Of a stretch of DNA of 64,000 nucleotides, positions 34,407 through 45,673 are shown one piece after another. Both the position numbers and the translations under genes were made by a program. Under the pieces are notes generated by a model. The model was not told the DNA's origin, searched no databases, and saw only the letters and a list, made by a program, of their open reading frames with translations. The stretch comes from Pyrenochaeta sp. MPI-SDFR-AT-0127 (lineage: Eukaryota > Ascomycota > Dothideomycetes > Pleosporales > Cucurbitariaceae): assembly GCA_020747015.1 (NCBI GenBank), contig JAGTJM010000018.1, positions 496,001-560,000 of the forward strand. The letters are read 5' to 3'. Each line of letters opens with the position of its first letter. Within the stretch, counting starts at the first letter, position 1.

Positions 34407-37327
34407 CTAAAAACCGTACTGTCGTCTAGTCTGCGCTCTTGGCCTCCTACCCCCGCTTCCGGGGCCAATATCAATACTCTGTAACTCCAGGCTGAGTGCC
34501 ATATCTTCTTCCCTCCCACTTTCAAGGGGTATTTTGGCTGGGATCGGCGGTGCTCTTCCACCACCATAGTTGCCTGCTCCTCCCCCGCGGTCATAACTAG
34601 GGCTACTACCATAGCTATTCGGATTATGACGTTCGCGGAGGACGCGCGTATCTGGCATAGAGATCCCTGGCGAATTATGTTGCGGCGAAGATTCGTAAGA
34701 TGACATAGGGCGCTGCTGTTGGCCGCGCTTTTGGAGTCTGTTACGGCCTACGGAGCCATATGGAGAAGCATCATGGTCGGCAAGTACCAATGCCCCTGAA
34801 TGAGCGGAAGGACTTTGGCTACTGAAATCATGTCTAGAAGTGACAAGCGCATTACTTGGGGTATCGAATGTGGCGCTGGCGGCGTGGCGAATACGGTCTC
34901 TATCGATGCGCTCTCGTTGATATTTTTCCTCTCTCTGCCTTGCAGCCTCAATATCTCTGCTACCGTTCAGCGCTGCCCTCGAGCGAGGTGTCTTCTCTTT
35001 GACAGTTCCTTTCGGTGTAGGCTCTGGCGCCCAATTATCAATCGGAAGATGGTCAGAGGCGTCGACGACACGTCCACTAAACGTAACAATTTGACCTTTA
35101 TCATTGTATTCCATGCGGCTGCCGGGTCGCTCGTCATCTGACGTTGCTGGCGCCGGTGACTTGGATACTCGTGGATTGTAGACGTCGAAGCTGTCAGGAT
35201 TGAATGCTACACCAGACAGCCTTCGCTCACCGGAGTGATCAGCCATAGGAGGTGGCCGAGGAGAAACCGATTTCCGCGTTGGCATACTGCGTGTGGGCCC
35301 ACGAGACGTACGCTCACTGGCTGGATTGGGCGAGTGTCGTGGACTTACGCCAGGACTTGTAGCACGCGGCTTGACAATAGGCGCAGGATCATACACAGGT
35401 GAGGTGCGTCGCGGTTGCTCCGGAGGGTCGTGCGGGTAGTCGTAGCCATTGATAGGGAATGACTGATGATGCACCAATTGCTGAGAATGGGAGGGATCTT
35501 CGTACTGAGTGATGGCTCGGTACTCGGCCGGCTCAGAATAGTGTCGAAGCCGTGGTGGCGTCTCGTAGGCAGGCGGGGCTTCTCTTTCTTGTCGAGATGG
35601 ATTCTGTCCAGGAATAAGGCTGGATGGCAAAGCCGAAGTCTCCTGTCTTAGTGGGGAAGGAGCCATTGTGTCGCGTGAATCTGGCCGATTTGATGCATGT
35701 TCTGTAACACGAGGGTGTGTCATTCGCCGTTCTGAGGGTTGCTGACGGCCATAGTCGTTGGGTGCGTACTGCTGGGGTTGCGCATCCCACCCGATCTGGC
35801 TTGGCTCTTCACGGTAGCGGGCGAAATTGAGTGGTGCAGGAGCATCGTCAACATAGTCTAGTGGACCTTGTTGATGAGGATGCGGCAGCGTGCTTGCGTT
35901 GCGCTTATGCACCGGTGGTGGTGGTGGAAGGTCATCTTCATCTTCCACCATGGGCTGCATGGCACTTCGCCTGCGGGATGAGCCCAGCTCGTGCTGCGGT
36001 GGCGCCTCAATAAAACGAGTTGGGTAGTAGAGCTCAGAGGGAGAAGCTTGCTCTTGGCTGTAATCGCGACTACGGCTCGTTCGCAAGGGGGCAACCTGAT
36101 ATGCCGGATCTTGATATGGGTCATGAGAATACGAAGGGGAGCGTCCGTTCGCGAAATCGCTGATCTCACGGCTATAGTTTTGCTGAGCATCCTGTTCGTA
36201 GCTGTGCTGCGTCGGCACTACTGGCGCCGAATAAGAGTGGAGAGGTTCAGCAGGTTGTTGCTGATGCCCACGAGAGGAGCGGAACTCATCTTGTGACATG
36301 GTTCGTTGGGCTGATTCCCTCACGTGTTGAGGCAGCGGATCGATGGGCTGTACCTCATATGGCTTGGGTGCCGCGTACGACATGTCAAAGCTCTCTTCTC
36401 TGGCCAATTCGATTCTGGAGTTCGACGAACGCGGATTCGGCGGGGTGCTGTAAGGGGCCTGAGATACCTGTGGGCGCTGAGGAGTGTTTTGAGCTGAGGC
36501 TGGCGTGCCGTTGAGTGGAGTGGCATCTGGTACAGGTCGGCGCAAGGGGGTTTCTGACTGGGTTTTGGGTGGTGGAGTTTGTTCAACTTGCTGTTGGTGT
36601 CGTGGAGAGCCCAATTCTCTCGGCCCAGCCCTCAGACCTCGTAATCCTCGTTGCTCTGGGGTGTTGACTGGTGAAGGGGACGCACCCGTGGGGTCGCTAG
36701 GTAGCGGTCGTCGCTTGATTGGCGTGCTCTCTCGAGGTCCGCCAACTGCCGCGCCCTGAACACCGCCTTGTGTAGATTCTCGCCGTTTCTCAAGGACCGG
36801 CTTCTCAGCCTTGGGACGAGTGTCGTAGTAGGTGAACTCCAAGCGGATCTCTCCGGCATATTTGCCCTTGCAGTTCAAGCCGTGCCAGTCGTCGCTCTGC
36901 CCGCCGCCTGGCGTGATGACAGCCTCGAGATTGACCCACGTCTCTCCGATCAGCTCTGTCTTCTTGTCGTCGTTGAACACAGAGACCTTGAGGCGGTGGT
37001 AATCGGGCGAGTCGTGCACTGTGAAGCGGAGTTCCTGGTCCCTGGTGCGTGTCAGCTACTGGGCGTACAACGTCGACGACCCAACACTCACCATCTTGGA
37101 GTCTGTCCTCCACGTTTGTCTGTTTTTGTCTTTTTTGCTTCCTTGCCTAGTCGCGCAGCACAATATGGGTCCTGCTTCCCCATGGTCCTTTTGTTGGGCA
37201 AGTTCCTCGCGCGGTCCATGATGACGACCAATGTGCCGATGACAGGCCCGTCAACCGTCATGTCGGAGAAGATGCCTGCTGTGTGCGCCCCGCCAAAGGC
37301 CGTCAGATTGACTGCTTTGGTCGCCAT
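34407..37327 (-). CDS. fic1: C2-domain cytokinesis protein, Fic1/Inn1 type
   Basis: Exons 37092-37327 and 34407-37041, with a 50-bp intron (GTGAGT..CAG), join in frame at RW-DQELRF to give about 956 aa. A single N-terminal C2 domain spans about residues 25-135 (GTLVVIMDRARNLPN, GKQDPYC, KRGGQTPRW, LIGETWVNLEAV). The long remainder is disordered and rich in Pro, Ser, Gln and Arg, with many PxxP and poly-Pro segments (PPPPPVHKR, RPPPMADH). This is the layout of fission-yeast Fic1 and budding-yeast Inn1, which act at the division site: the C2 domain supports membrane ingression and the Pro-rich tail binds SH3 domains of the contractile-ring F-BAR proteins. A septation role here follows from the family. 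The disordered tail is much longer than in yeasts, as is usual in filamentous ascomycetes. Confidence 0.82.
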
Positions 37328-39135
37328 GGTGGATCAATTCCTCCCAGGGCGCGCGTTGAGCGGGTGGTTGGTGGAGAGAGGGGTGTCGAAGCTGCGCACG
37401 CAGCCTTGTGTATCGACGATAAGGGACATGCGCTGCCAATTGCAAGATGGTGACAGGAAGGTGGAGTGGAGAGGAAAATTGGGGAGAGAGCGGCGGCTGC
37501 TGCGGCTGCGAAAAGAGCGACGGGAGCGAGGCCGAGGGTTTGGCGTGGAGACTTGTGCAGATGTTGGGAGCAGCGCTGGTGGTGTTTGTCCATATTTACT
37601 TGCGTATCTGTTGTGGCTGGGCAGCCTCCAACCTCGCGGCACCCCGCCAATCAAGACACCATGTGGGCCGGATCAGCCAGCTTAAGCCTCCCCCGAGCGA
37701 TCCAAGCCCGCTGTACCTTGCAGCTGCAAGACACAGGTTTCTAAATCAGCGCGCTTTTCCCTGCGAACGACTTCTGGCGCTATGCGAAGTGTTGCCGCAA
37801 CCTATCGAAACCCATGTGGCTGGGGCCTCACTGCGGATACCCTTCCTTGTGCGCCCCACGGTACAGTGACAGTTCTCGGATGCAGCGGACTGCCCGCTGA
37901 CACTGGAGGATCCGCCGCATACGCATCCTGGCAAAGTTGTACGTATACACAGTGTAGTCCTGGTTCCTCTGTGATCCGCTGTAGCGAGCCGCGCCATATC
38001 GTACTTGTTGGGGAGCTGCGCTGCGGGCTGACACCAAGGGCTGACCTTTCCCCTCCTCGCGCCCTTTGCGATTTCTATTGGCCTGCTCGTTTCACATGCT
38101 CGGACCGTGACGGTTGTCTGCAATGCCTTGTTTCGCTCCAATGCACGTGAAGTGACCCTCTATCAAAACATGCGCATATCCAAAGAGCCGCCCGAGGTCT
38201 CGCACGTTCACTGGGAGACGGAAGCAGGGATACCGTGGATCTCCCGAACGCCAATCGTACGACACAGCAAAGTTTTTATCGAGATCTCAATAAACGATCT
38301 AAAAGATTCTTCGCCATCTCCGGAAGTGGCTGGTACACATTCTTGAATGACGGCAATGTTTTAATATTGGTTGAGTCTGCCCGCACATTCGCCTAAAGCA
38401 CCTCCCCTGTCTGTTTTACCATGGCATTTCATTGCACGCCCGACGAGCAGGGTATGCCTGCAGTTTCTCAAATGCGCACTGCTCGCTGATTGCGTCGACA
38501 AGACAATTGGGATGATTGGTACCTTGACGGTTGTAGTCGGGAACCGTGGTATAGACACATTTCCGCACACACCTCAGCAGCATACACTTGAACGATGCTG
38601 TCTCATTCCTCCATTCCAGTCTCTCATGTTCGCTCAATGACAGATTCCATCTTCCCACCACTTCCATCTTCCCACCACTTTCAAGTCAGGTCCATGAAGG
38701 TCTCAAGAGTAGTGTAACCGTCTTCTCCCTCGCCCACCTCCGGCGCCTCCTGGTATTTCATCGTATCGCGCCCTTTTCTAGTTTCACATACACTCTTGAC
38801 CCGACATATTTTCACTCTTCACGTTGTGGAAAGGCGGCCAATACTCGCACGCCTGGTACCTATTTCTTCTCCACATTTCGACTCCCTTCCCTTGGATTCT
38901 ACAGCAACGGAACGGGCCACACCGTAGCATTGGGCGTTTGCGTGAAAAATTGTTGAGCACCGCTGTGTATGAAAAATTGCCATGACTCCAAACTGGTCGC
39001 TCTCTCTTACCCGACCCTCAGTCTAAACAGTCAACTTCAATTTCAACTGATACTCGAAAAATCTCCTTGCAATCTCTCGAAGCTCCACTGTTCAAGTCAC
39101 TACTTCGAATCCTCGTCGAGAGTATCACCATCGAA
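37328..39135. other. Promoter region between Fic1-like gene and cysteine-rich peptide gene
   Basis: No convincing coding frame is seen across 1.8 kb. The segment 38950-39135 is pyrimidine-rich with repeated CTC/TTC words and looks like the leader of the gene at 39136. The first ~400 bp (37328-37750) is GC-rich, the probable promoter of the Fic1-like gene. Confidence 0.45.
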
Positions 39136-39508
39136 ATGAAGACCTTCATTCTTCTCGTCTGGCTGCTTGCTGCTGTAGCTATCGCTCTTGATAGTACGGT
39201 ATGTACCAACATCCCACTCTCCACCGTGTCGTCCACTTATTGACACTGTTCATCGCACATGTGTACCCTCTGTAACTTTGATTGCTAACACACATGCAGA
39301 CATCACTCGATAGCTCCCTCAAAGAGACTGACGTCGATGACACTCCCTCTCAGGACTGTATTGAGTGTCAGTGCGACGTGAGTCAACCATAGAGCAGCTC
39401 CAACTTTGAACTACAATTGACAGCCCAAAGGGTTGGACAGGAACGTGCAAATGCATTCCCAATGGTTGCTGCTGTAAGATGCGTGGCAGTGGCAATCTGC
39501 GCATGTGA
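39136..39508 (+). CDS. Small secreted cysteine-rich peptide, three exons, 72 aa
   Basis: Exons 39136-39198, 39300-39377 and 39431-39508 are proposed. Intron 1 (101 bp) is GTATGT..GCTAACACACATGCAG, intron 2 (53 bp) is GTGAGT..AAAG. The N-terminus MKTFILLVWLLAAVAIAL is a clear signal peptide. An acidic spacer (residues 25-40) follows, then eight cysteines at 41, 44, 46, 53, 55, 60, 61 and 62, spaced C-x2-C-x-C-x6-C-x-C-x4-CCC, ending in a basic Gly-rich tail. The CxC pairs recall metal-binding peptides, but the signal peptide and small size fit secreted disulfide-rich or effector-like proteins. Acceptor choice for intron 2 matters: the AG at 39423 instead gives a Cys-free tail. No known family is recognised and no activity is claimed. 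Confidence 0.62.
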
Positions 39509-39979
39509 GGAGCTGTGCGGCCTGCTCATCATGGCTAAACTAGACTGCGCCGGAAATACGGGATCCTTCAGAGCGAGAGGTTGGCCAGGAGGGAGATTTA
39601 GATTCCATTGACTACCGGTACCCATTGAGCTCGAGCCTTTAATTTGGATATACATGTCCGCGGGTAGATGTGGGAACATACATTCACAAGGAAAGTTCAG
39701 ATAGACTGTCCTAAATTTGAGCTACAAATCAACAACATTACACTCTTCCAAAGCACCTTGTATTTTGGGGCATCGACTTGGTTGCATGACTCGCGCCACG
39801 CTAATTCCAGCTACAGTTGGCATAGTTGCGAAACCTCGTGACAGCGCGTCCCCGCGTCTGATTCCTTCTGATTGCTGCTCTTCCCACCGCCACCATGCCA
39901 GTACGCGCGACAAAGTACACACATCGCATTCAAAATACTTTATTGTACGCTTTTTAATAGCCCAAATGTCGATATCACA
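39509..39979. other. Intergenic region, 471 bp
   Basis: It holds the 3' flank of the cysteine-rich peptide gene and the promoter of the orphan gene at 39980. Nothing further is recognised. Confidence 0.5.
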
Positions 39980-41260
39980 ATGCCAATGCACACGCCCTCC
40001 CCGCACCGCTTCTTGGCGTCCAACCCACCTTCCACACAGAAGCCAAAGCCAAAGCCACAGTCTAAACTACGCAATACTCTCGCTGCACAAACGCCAAATA
40101 ATGCCAAAATAAACCTCCCGACGCCAGACGTACAGTTCAAGAAAGTAACGCCTGCGAAGCGCTTCGTCATCGGCCCTGCCCGACCCACCCTCGACCCAGC
40201 GGCTCGTGCCAAAGGAAACGAAACACAGGATGAATTCGAGAAGGACACACGTGCAAAGGTGACACCGCGACCGAAGCCGAAGAGAGTGTTTGAGAGAGTT
40301 GAGAGCATTGAGGACACAAGTCAGTCTAGTCTAGCGCCGACTCAGGATGATCACACCGAGGAGTGTGTTTTGCAGAGCATTGAGCATGAAAGAGCGCCTA
40401 AAGTAGTGGATGGAAGAGGAAAAGGAGCAAAAGAAGACGACGAGATGCTTTTCGAGACAGCATTGCGAAACAAAAGACGCCGAATCTCACCACCGAGCTC
40501 ACCGTCACGCCGACGAGAAACGGAGCCTCAGACCCCGGTCCCAGCGCAACCCTTGACGACACACCGCTTTAAAGCCCCGGCACCACGGACACCGGCGCCT
40601 TTGCCTCCTACAAATGCCTCAAGCAATGTCATGCACGTCTCCCCCTTCACCTCGACCACCACCGTGACGTCTAGACCCTCGACGACACCGGCGCCGGCGC
40701 CGCATAGGCCGCATTTCCTCCTCCCCGCGCTCCCGACTTCCCCGCCGAAACCTAGCAAACCTCTTCCCGAGATATTCTCGCCCTCACGCAAGAATGGAAA
40801 GTATCTGCCTGATGGCCTTGCCTCCACCGTGACCGGGTGGATCATCGAGACTGCAAATACCGGGTACACGGCTGCGGAGCGGAGTGCTAGAGGGGAAGGA
40901 GGGAGTGTGTTGGGAAGAGAGAGGGAAGATGGCGTGAAGCTTCGTATCAGAGTTGGCAGTGTATCGGAGGGTGGAGGGCATGGAATTGAGCAAGAGGATG
41001 AGGTGGAATGTTTCTCTGGTGGCGTTGTCTTTGTACGGGGAGACACGGCACCAGGTCTTTACAACACCTCTCGACTTCCAAGCACGTTAAACTATGATGA
41101 CCTTGGTCATAGAGTTTTGCTAGCTGGTCAGGGTAGCGCGAGGAGTGCTGGAGGCGTTAAGCTTAGGGTCGGAAGTGTTATAGGAATAAGGCAGCCAGTG
41201 TGGGATATGGATGTTGGTGGAGAGAAGTGGACAGTTGGTGTGGATTGGGTTGTGCTGTGA
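39980..41260 (+). CDS. Basic, probably nuclear orphan protein with conserved-looking C-terminus
   Basis: A single-exon frame that could open at 39872, but the ATG at 39980 (MPMHTPSPHRFL) is the better start because the upstream residues look like translated leader; this gives 426 aa. The first ~260 residues are disordered, Lys/Pro/Thr-rich, with a nuclear-localisation-like KRRRISPPSSPSRRR. The last ~165 residues are ordered: SRKNGKYLPDGLASTVTGWI, then alternating hydrophobic strands ending KWTVGVDWVVL, perhaps a beta-barrel domain. No domain is recognised with confidence. It resembles conserved ascomycete hypothetical proteins; nuclear location is inferred from the basic motifs only. Confidence 0.65.
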   Translation: MPMHTPSPHRFLASNPPSTQKPKPKPQSKLRNTLAAQTPNNAKINLPTPDVQFKKVTPAKRFVIGPARPTLDPAARAKGNETQDEFEKDTRAKVTPRPKPKRVFERVESIEDTSQSSLAPTQDDHTEECVLQSIEHERAPKVVDGRGKGAKEDDEMLFETALRNKRRRISPPSSPSRRRETEPQTPVPAQPLTTHRFKAPAPRTPAPLPPTNASSNVMHVSPFTSTTTVTSRPSTTPAPAPHRPHFLLPALPTSPPKPSKPLPEIFSPSRKNGKYLPDGLASTVTGWIIETANTGYTAAERSARGEGGSVLGREREDGVKLRIRVGSVSEGGGHGIEQEDEVECFSGGVVFVRGDTAPGLYNTSRLPSTLNYDDLGHRVLLAGQGSARSAGGVKLRVGSVIGIRQPVWDMDVGGEKWTVGVDWVVL

Positions 41261-42048
41261 CCAAATGATGAAAAGATTGGAATGAGTTTACGAAGGCATG
41301 AGCAACGAGTAACGATTCATGAACAGCATGTATACATTTCATAGTAATTATTATAGCTACGCAGACTGCAGTATGAATTTTCTTCGCTACCACATGCTTC
41401 ATTTCGTACGTGTGCCTCATGCCAGTTGAGGGTCAAATGCACATCGAGACGACCCTCGTCTTAGGTATTGAATCCAATCGTTTGGGGCGGTGTCGAATGA
41501 GTATTTGAGCGACGCTGTGACCATGTCCTGTGCCCATTCTGCTATTCATTTATCAGTAATTTTACATGGTTTAGAGAGAAGAAAGTGGGCGTGTACATCC
41601 CCGACTTAATGAGATGCTAGCTCTCCCCCTCCTTACATAGTGGTCATAACGTTCGCGATTGACAACAATTGGAGCGTGGCGTGGCAATGGGCTTTGCCCG
41701 TTTATGTGGAAATTTATTTAGCTTTTAGAGGTAGCCTATCAGAATTATATTATAGAAATCATATACGACGAGATACGGACAGTGTGGAAAAGAATTTATC
41801 ATCATTTTCAATCCAAAATTCTGGGTTAAGGATGCAACGCTTTGAATGCCCTTCTTTTTTCTATACTATAAGCTTTGGTGATTATATTGAAAGAAGTCAT
41901 TTCCCAGGGAGACGGGAAACCATGAGGGGCTATGGGACAAGAAAGGAAGATGATGGGAGCTCTAGGAACAGTCGAAGAAAAGCTGGATGTGGGAACACTT
42001 GGAATTTTACATTTTTGACAAAGACTAGTGTATAATCCTCCAAAAGTA
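41261..42048. other. Intergenic region, 788 bp
   Basis: It lies between two convergent genes. A short AT-rich part (41700-41830) is present. I see no coding frame of merit, repeat or RNA gene. Confidence 0.5.
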
Positions 42049-42669
42049 CTAACTTGCAGCTGCTCCGTTACTTCGCAGCCATGGACACAAATTATCCCTG
42101 TTATTCGGGTCCACATATGGTGACTGCCCTTCCGGAACTGCCTCTGATCCGGGAAATGTTCCGCTCTCATCCACGCACCAGCCCACGCCGCACGAACTTT
42201 GCGGTCCTCTGTTCCCACACGCTCCAAAGGACAAACGTGCCTCATTGTAAAAGGTCCACCCGTCGTCTGGGTCTACATAATACCCATACGTGTAATAGCG
42301 GAACGGATCCGAAATGCCTGCGATGTCGCGAACGCCGCTGATGTCCAACCATTCGACCACACCCCGCATTTTATATGGTATGTCGTGAAAGCAGTCCCAG
42401 TTGTAGAAGCGCACTTGTAGGCATTGGCCGTCCGTAAAGTTCTTCTGGATGCCTGGGCCATACCAAAATCCTTTTGTGGCATTTTGATCAGGTTGCTCTA
42501 GGATGTAGCTTCGCAGAGCATCAATCTTGCTTGTCCAAGGTATTACGGCTGCGGATGGGGTGGGAGTTGGCTCTGTCGATGTAGCGGCCTGGGGCAATCC
42601 ATTGCATAGCCCCAGGAAAGAGCTGATGAGTATGCTCTTGCTGAGCATTGCGAGGGGTGAATGCCACAT
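42049..42669 (-). CDS. Secreted orphan protein, 206 aa
   Basis: A single-exon frame starts at ATG 42669; a second in-frame ATG at 42648 (MLSKSILISSFLGLCNGLP) gives a better signal peptide. After a Thr/Pro-rich linker (TSTEPTPTPS) comes a compact region rich in Tyr and Trp, for example FWYGPGIQKNFTDG, YGYYVDPDDGW and SCGVGWCVDESG. Six Cys residues (QC, DC, AC, SSC, WC, LC) suggest disulfides. No catalytic motif or known family is recognised. It is likely exported; roles in the wall or host contact are open. Confidence 0.6.
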   Translation of the reverse strand: MWHSPLAMLSKSILISSFLGLCNGLPQAATSTEPTPTPSAAVIPWTSKIDALRSYILEQPDQNATKGFWYGPGIQKNFTDGQCLQVRFYNWDCFHDIPYKMRGVVEWLDISGVRDIAGISDPFRYYTYGYYVDPDDGWTFYNEARLSFGACGNRGPQSSCGVGWCVDESGTFPGSEAVPEGQSPYVDPNNRDNLCPWLRSNGAAAS

Positions 42670-45600
42670 CGTGGTTATGGGGGATGATTTGGACTTCGTA
42701 AACGGGCTGTGGCTATATTACGCTGTTTGTGTCTCGATTAGGCAAATGCGCCATGGAGAGAAAGATGGAGAGTCTGTATCGTTCTTATATATCTCTTGGT
42801 TCCGGGATTCGACGTCTGGACATGAATCGTACGCCATGGACAATGCGCATACATCATGTATTGGCCAAAATTTGAGCCTCGTAATCGCCCAAGAATAGCG
42901 TCGATTCAAGGTGCGGTACATAAGTCGTGCTGCTACAAAGAGTTAATGTTAGGTGTAGATCGAATTGTGCAGTCGTATAATTAATCAAAATAGACGAATG
43001 TTGCTGACTCTGCTTCCATAGGACAATCTTGGAAGAATGCATCGGGCTAGCCACTTGTTGAAAATCCATAACCTTTAATCAGGATTGTGGGGGTATTCTT
43101 CGAATGGCCCATCCAAAGCATTGCATTGCATACGGGCTGGAGCAAGCAGAGACCGAAGTATGATGGAGGCATTTGCCAAACGCAGCGCTGCTCTGCTCAA
43201 TTTCCCGAAGAGAGCAAACAAAACTAAATGGCTAGATCAACGGCGAAATTGGAAACCCACCACTAGGAGACACGACAAACGTCAAGGTGAGCTAAGTCAA
43301 ATTCTGTTGTCGGTATTGGAATAGTTTTTCTCTGTGTGCTGTCAGAGTTCTCAAATAACAAAGAATGCTTCGATCAAGCATAAAAACCAAGCAGCCAAAA
43401 CTAGATGCAAACATATATCAGCATCTAAGTAGCCCTCCGGAAAATTTCTCTCTAGCACTCTGCTTCCACTCACGACTATACGAGTACACGCAGATCGTTC
43501 GTGTTTGCACGATTGCGTGCCGTTCCTTGTGGATCTTCAGCTAACCGGGTTTGGGCATTCGTATCCGTAGCGAACAGAGACTGTAAGGCGAGGAATAGAG
43601 AACATGGCACGCGAGACCGTCTCATGGTTCTGATGAAATACTGTAGTTGCAAAACTCATTGAGAACCAACAACGATAGTCATACGCGTCGCCGGATCATA
43701 CGATTTCTGCTATGCTGTCAGTGGTTGGTATTGGTACCTACTTTTCGGGATGACTCAGGGCGTGCCTGCTTTGCCTCTGGGAGTCTTGTATGGGAATTAT
43801 CGGTCTTTGAGTCAAGGTCTTGTATGGGCGAACTTACGGACAGTTCCAGTGAAGTTCGTAAGCTCTCAACGTCGCTGATAGCCATTGTCCAACCAATATT
43901 TCACTACAGCATTGTCGTGTTTTTTTTTGGATATGTTAAAGCCCCGAGCACAAAATTTCTACTCTAGGATCTAGCCAATAGTACCTAACAGCTACATGAT
44001 AACTATAGGACGTAGGCCCAACTGACAAGAATTCTTCAATAATACGGTGTTAACCGTGACATATCTCGGTGTTTTTTGAAGGAAGACTATTATTACTATA
44101 AGAAGCCTAAAGACCGAAGGTTCAAGCAGTAAAAATGTACGCTAAGAGACCAATGGGAGAAGATCGCCGACTGCAAGAACGGAGGGCTAATTACGAAAGC
44201 TGTTGACCTTGGAAACATATCCTCTAACGATGGTAAGTCTGCATCAAAGCCATGATGAGAACTATACAAGCTTAAAGGAATAACACATGTGTTAGACGTC
44301 CACTTTGTCCACTGCACTTGAAGACGGCGGATCAGTCTTTGCACGTGACGCGGACGGCACATCCAGCTGTCGAGAGCCAATGTGGGAGGCAGCCGCATGT
44401 ACCTACCTCAGCCAGTCTGAAGCGCAGTAGCTGACACCATCGTCAGGCTAAGTCCGACGATAAGCCAATATTTCATTTACGTCGGTTGGTGTGTGACGCA
44501 CTCACATGCGAACACGTACAGGCCTTACATTCGCTCCCCGGGTCCGAGAGAGTTTCTAACCTTCTCCATTTCAGCAACCTCGATAGCCGCTGCGTATAAT
44601 CCCACGTCTTGATGACTGGATGCACGTCACCAGCTTCGCTGCCCATATTAGATTGGAAGCGAGACTGGGTGCATTCAGTCTGGAGCCAGCAACCGGTCAA
44701 TGGCAGCAGACGCAGTTCAATTGACCGCAACTCCGCTGCTTTGTTGTACAGAGGGTCTTCGAGCGTGTCAGGCGGGTATCCGCCCTCTGGTCGTCCCACG
44801 TTGCGCAGCGGCCATGGTGGAACAAAAACGAGGTTCGGGTCGGCTCGAAATCGTCTCAACCTATTCCAGAAGGGCGTTTAGCGTGGAGTTCGCTTCCTCC
44901 CTGCTCCCCGGCTTCGACACGTCACTCCACCTCATCCACACACTCACATTTTGCATCTGGCCCTGCTCCCCAATGCGTGCCCCTGCATTGCGGACCCTCA
45001 TTTGGGCCTCAAGATGGGTTCTGGATGGGCGCGCTCCGCTGGCCGACAGATTCGACACTCCCCACGCGGCAAAATCACGCCGTTGAAGGTTACAACAAAT
45101 ACTGCACCATACTCCGCGTTGGCGACACATGCTGCAGCTAAAGTGCCATCGAGCCAATGACCAGAACGCCCTCGCGGCGAGAACCCACCTCTCGGATCTC
45201 AAAATCTCTCACTTTGAACGAACTATGTTTCCCTACGTGGCCCAATGAGACGTACAGGCCAAGCCAGTCTTCCCAACATGAGCCCTGCGGGAGCACACGG
45301 GTTTGCCAACGTGAGGCTTGCCGGCCCATTTCGAACAACTTGCGCGAGGCTTGCGAAATGCTGTTTTGCGGATCATGTCCTGTGACGCTGTCCTGCATCG
45401 CTCAGTCGTCGACTTCGGCGCTCCGTCTCAGATTCATCCCAATGCGCCACGCACATCGCACCTCCACAGTTCTGTGCTTTTCTTCTCTTGACTGACTCTC
45501 TTCTCATTCGTCTCTCCGCATTCAATCCCCTCAGCCCACGTCGATGTCGCCATTGCGTACCTGCCGCTTATTATATTCTGCAATGGAGCGAAGAACACCC

Positions 45601-45673
45601 CAGTCATAGCACGTAACACTACTTATCGAATCTTTGAATCTCGAATCTTTGAATTGAGTTCAATTGTTCAACC
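42670..45673. other. Gene-poor region, 3.0 kb
   Basis: Short frames occur (43085-43324 and 43647-43967 plus, 44473-44859 minus) but none starts with an ATG in good context and has family features. The segment 44850-45670 is C-rich and probably contains the promoter and leader of the giant repeat gene, which begins at 45674. No tRNA cloverleaf was found by eye. Confidence 0.45.

Noticed and set aside
37447..38150. GC-rich overlapping frames on both strands upstream of the Fic1-like gene
   Set aside because: Overlapping frames in all directions with biased composition are expected in a GC-rich promoter; none has family features.
43085..43967. Two plus-strand frames of 79 and 106 codons in the 3-kb gap
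   Set aside because: No family similarity, poor starts and no linking introns; treated as non-coding.
44473..44859. Minus-strand frame of 128 codons
   Set aside because: Starts at TTG rather than ATG and overlaps plus-strand frames of equal quality; no domain recognised.
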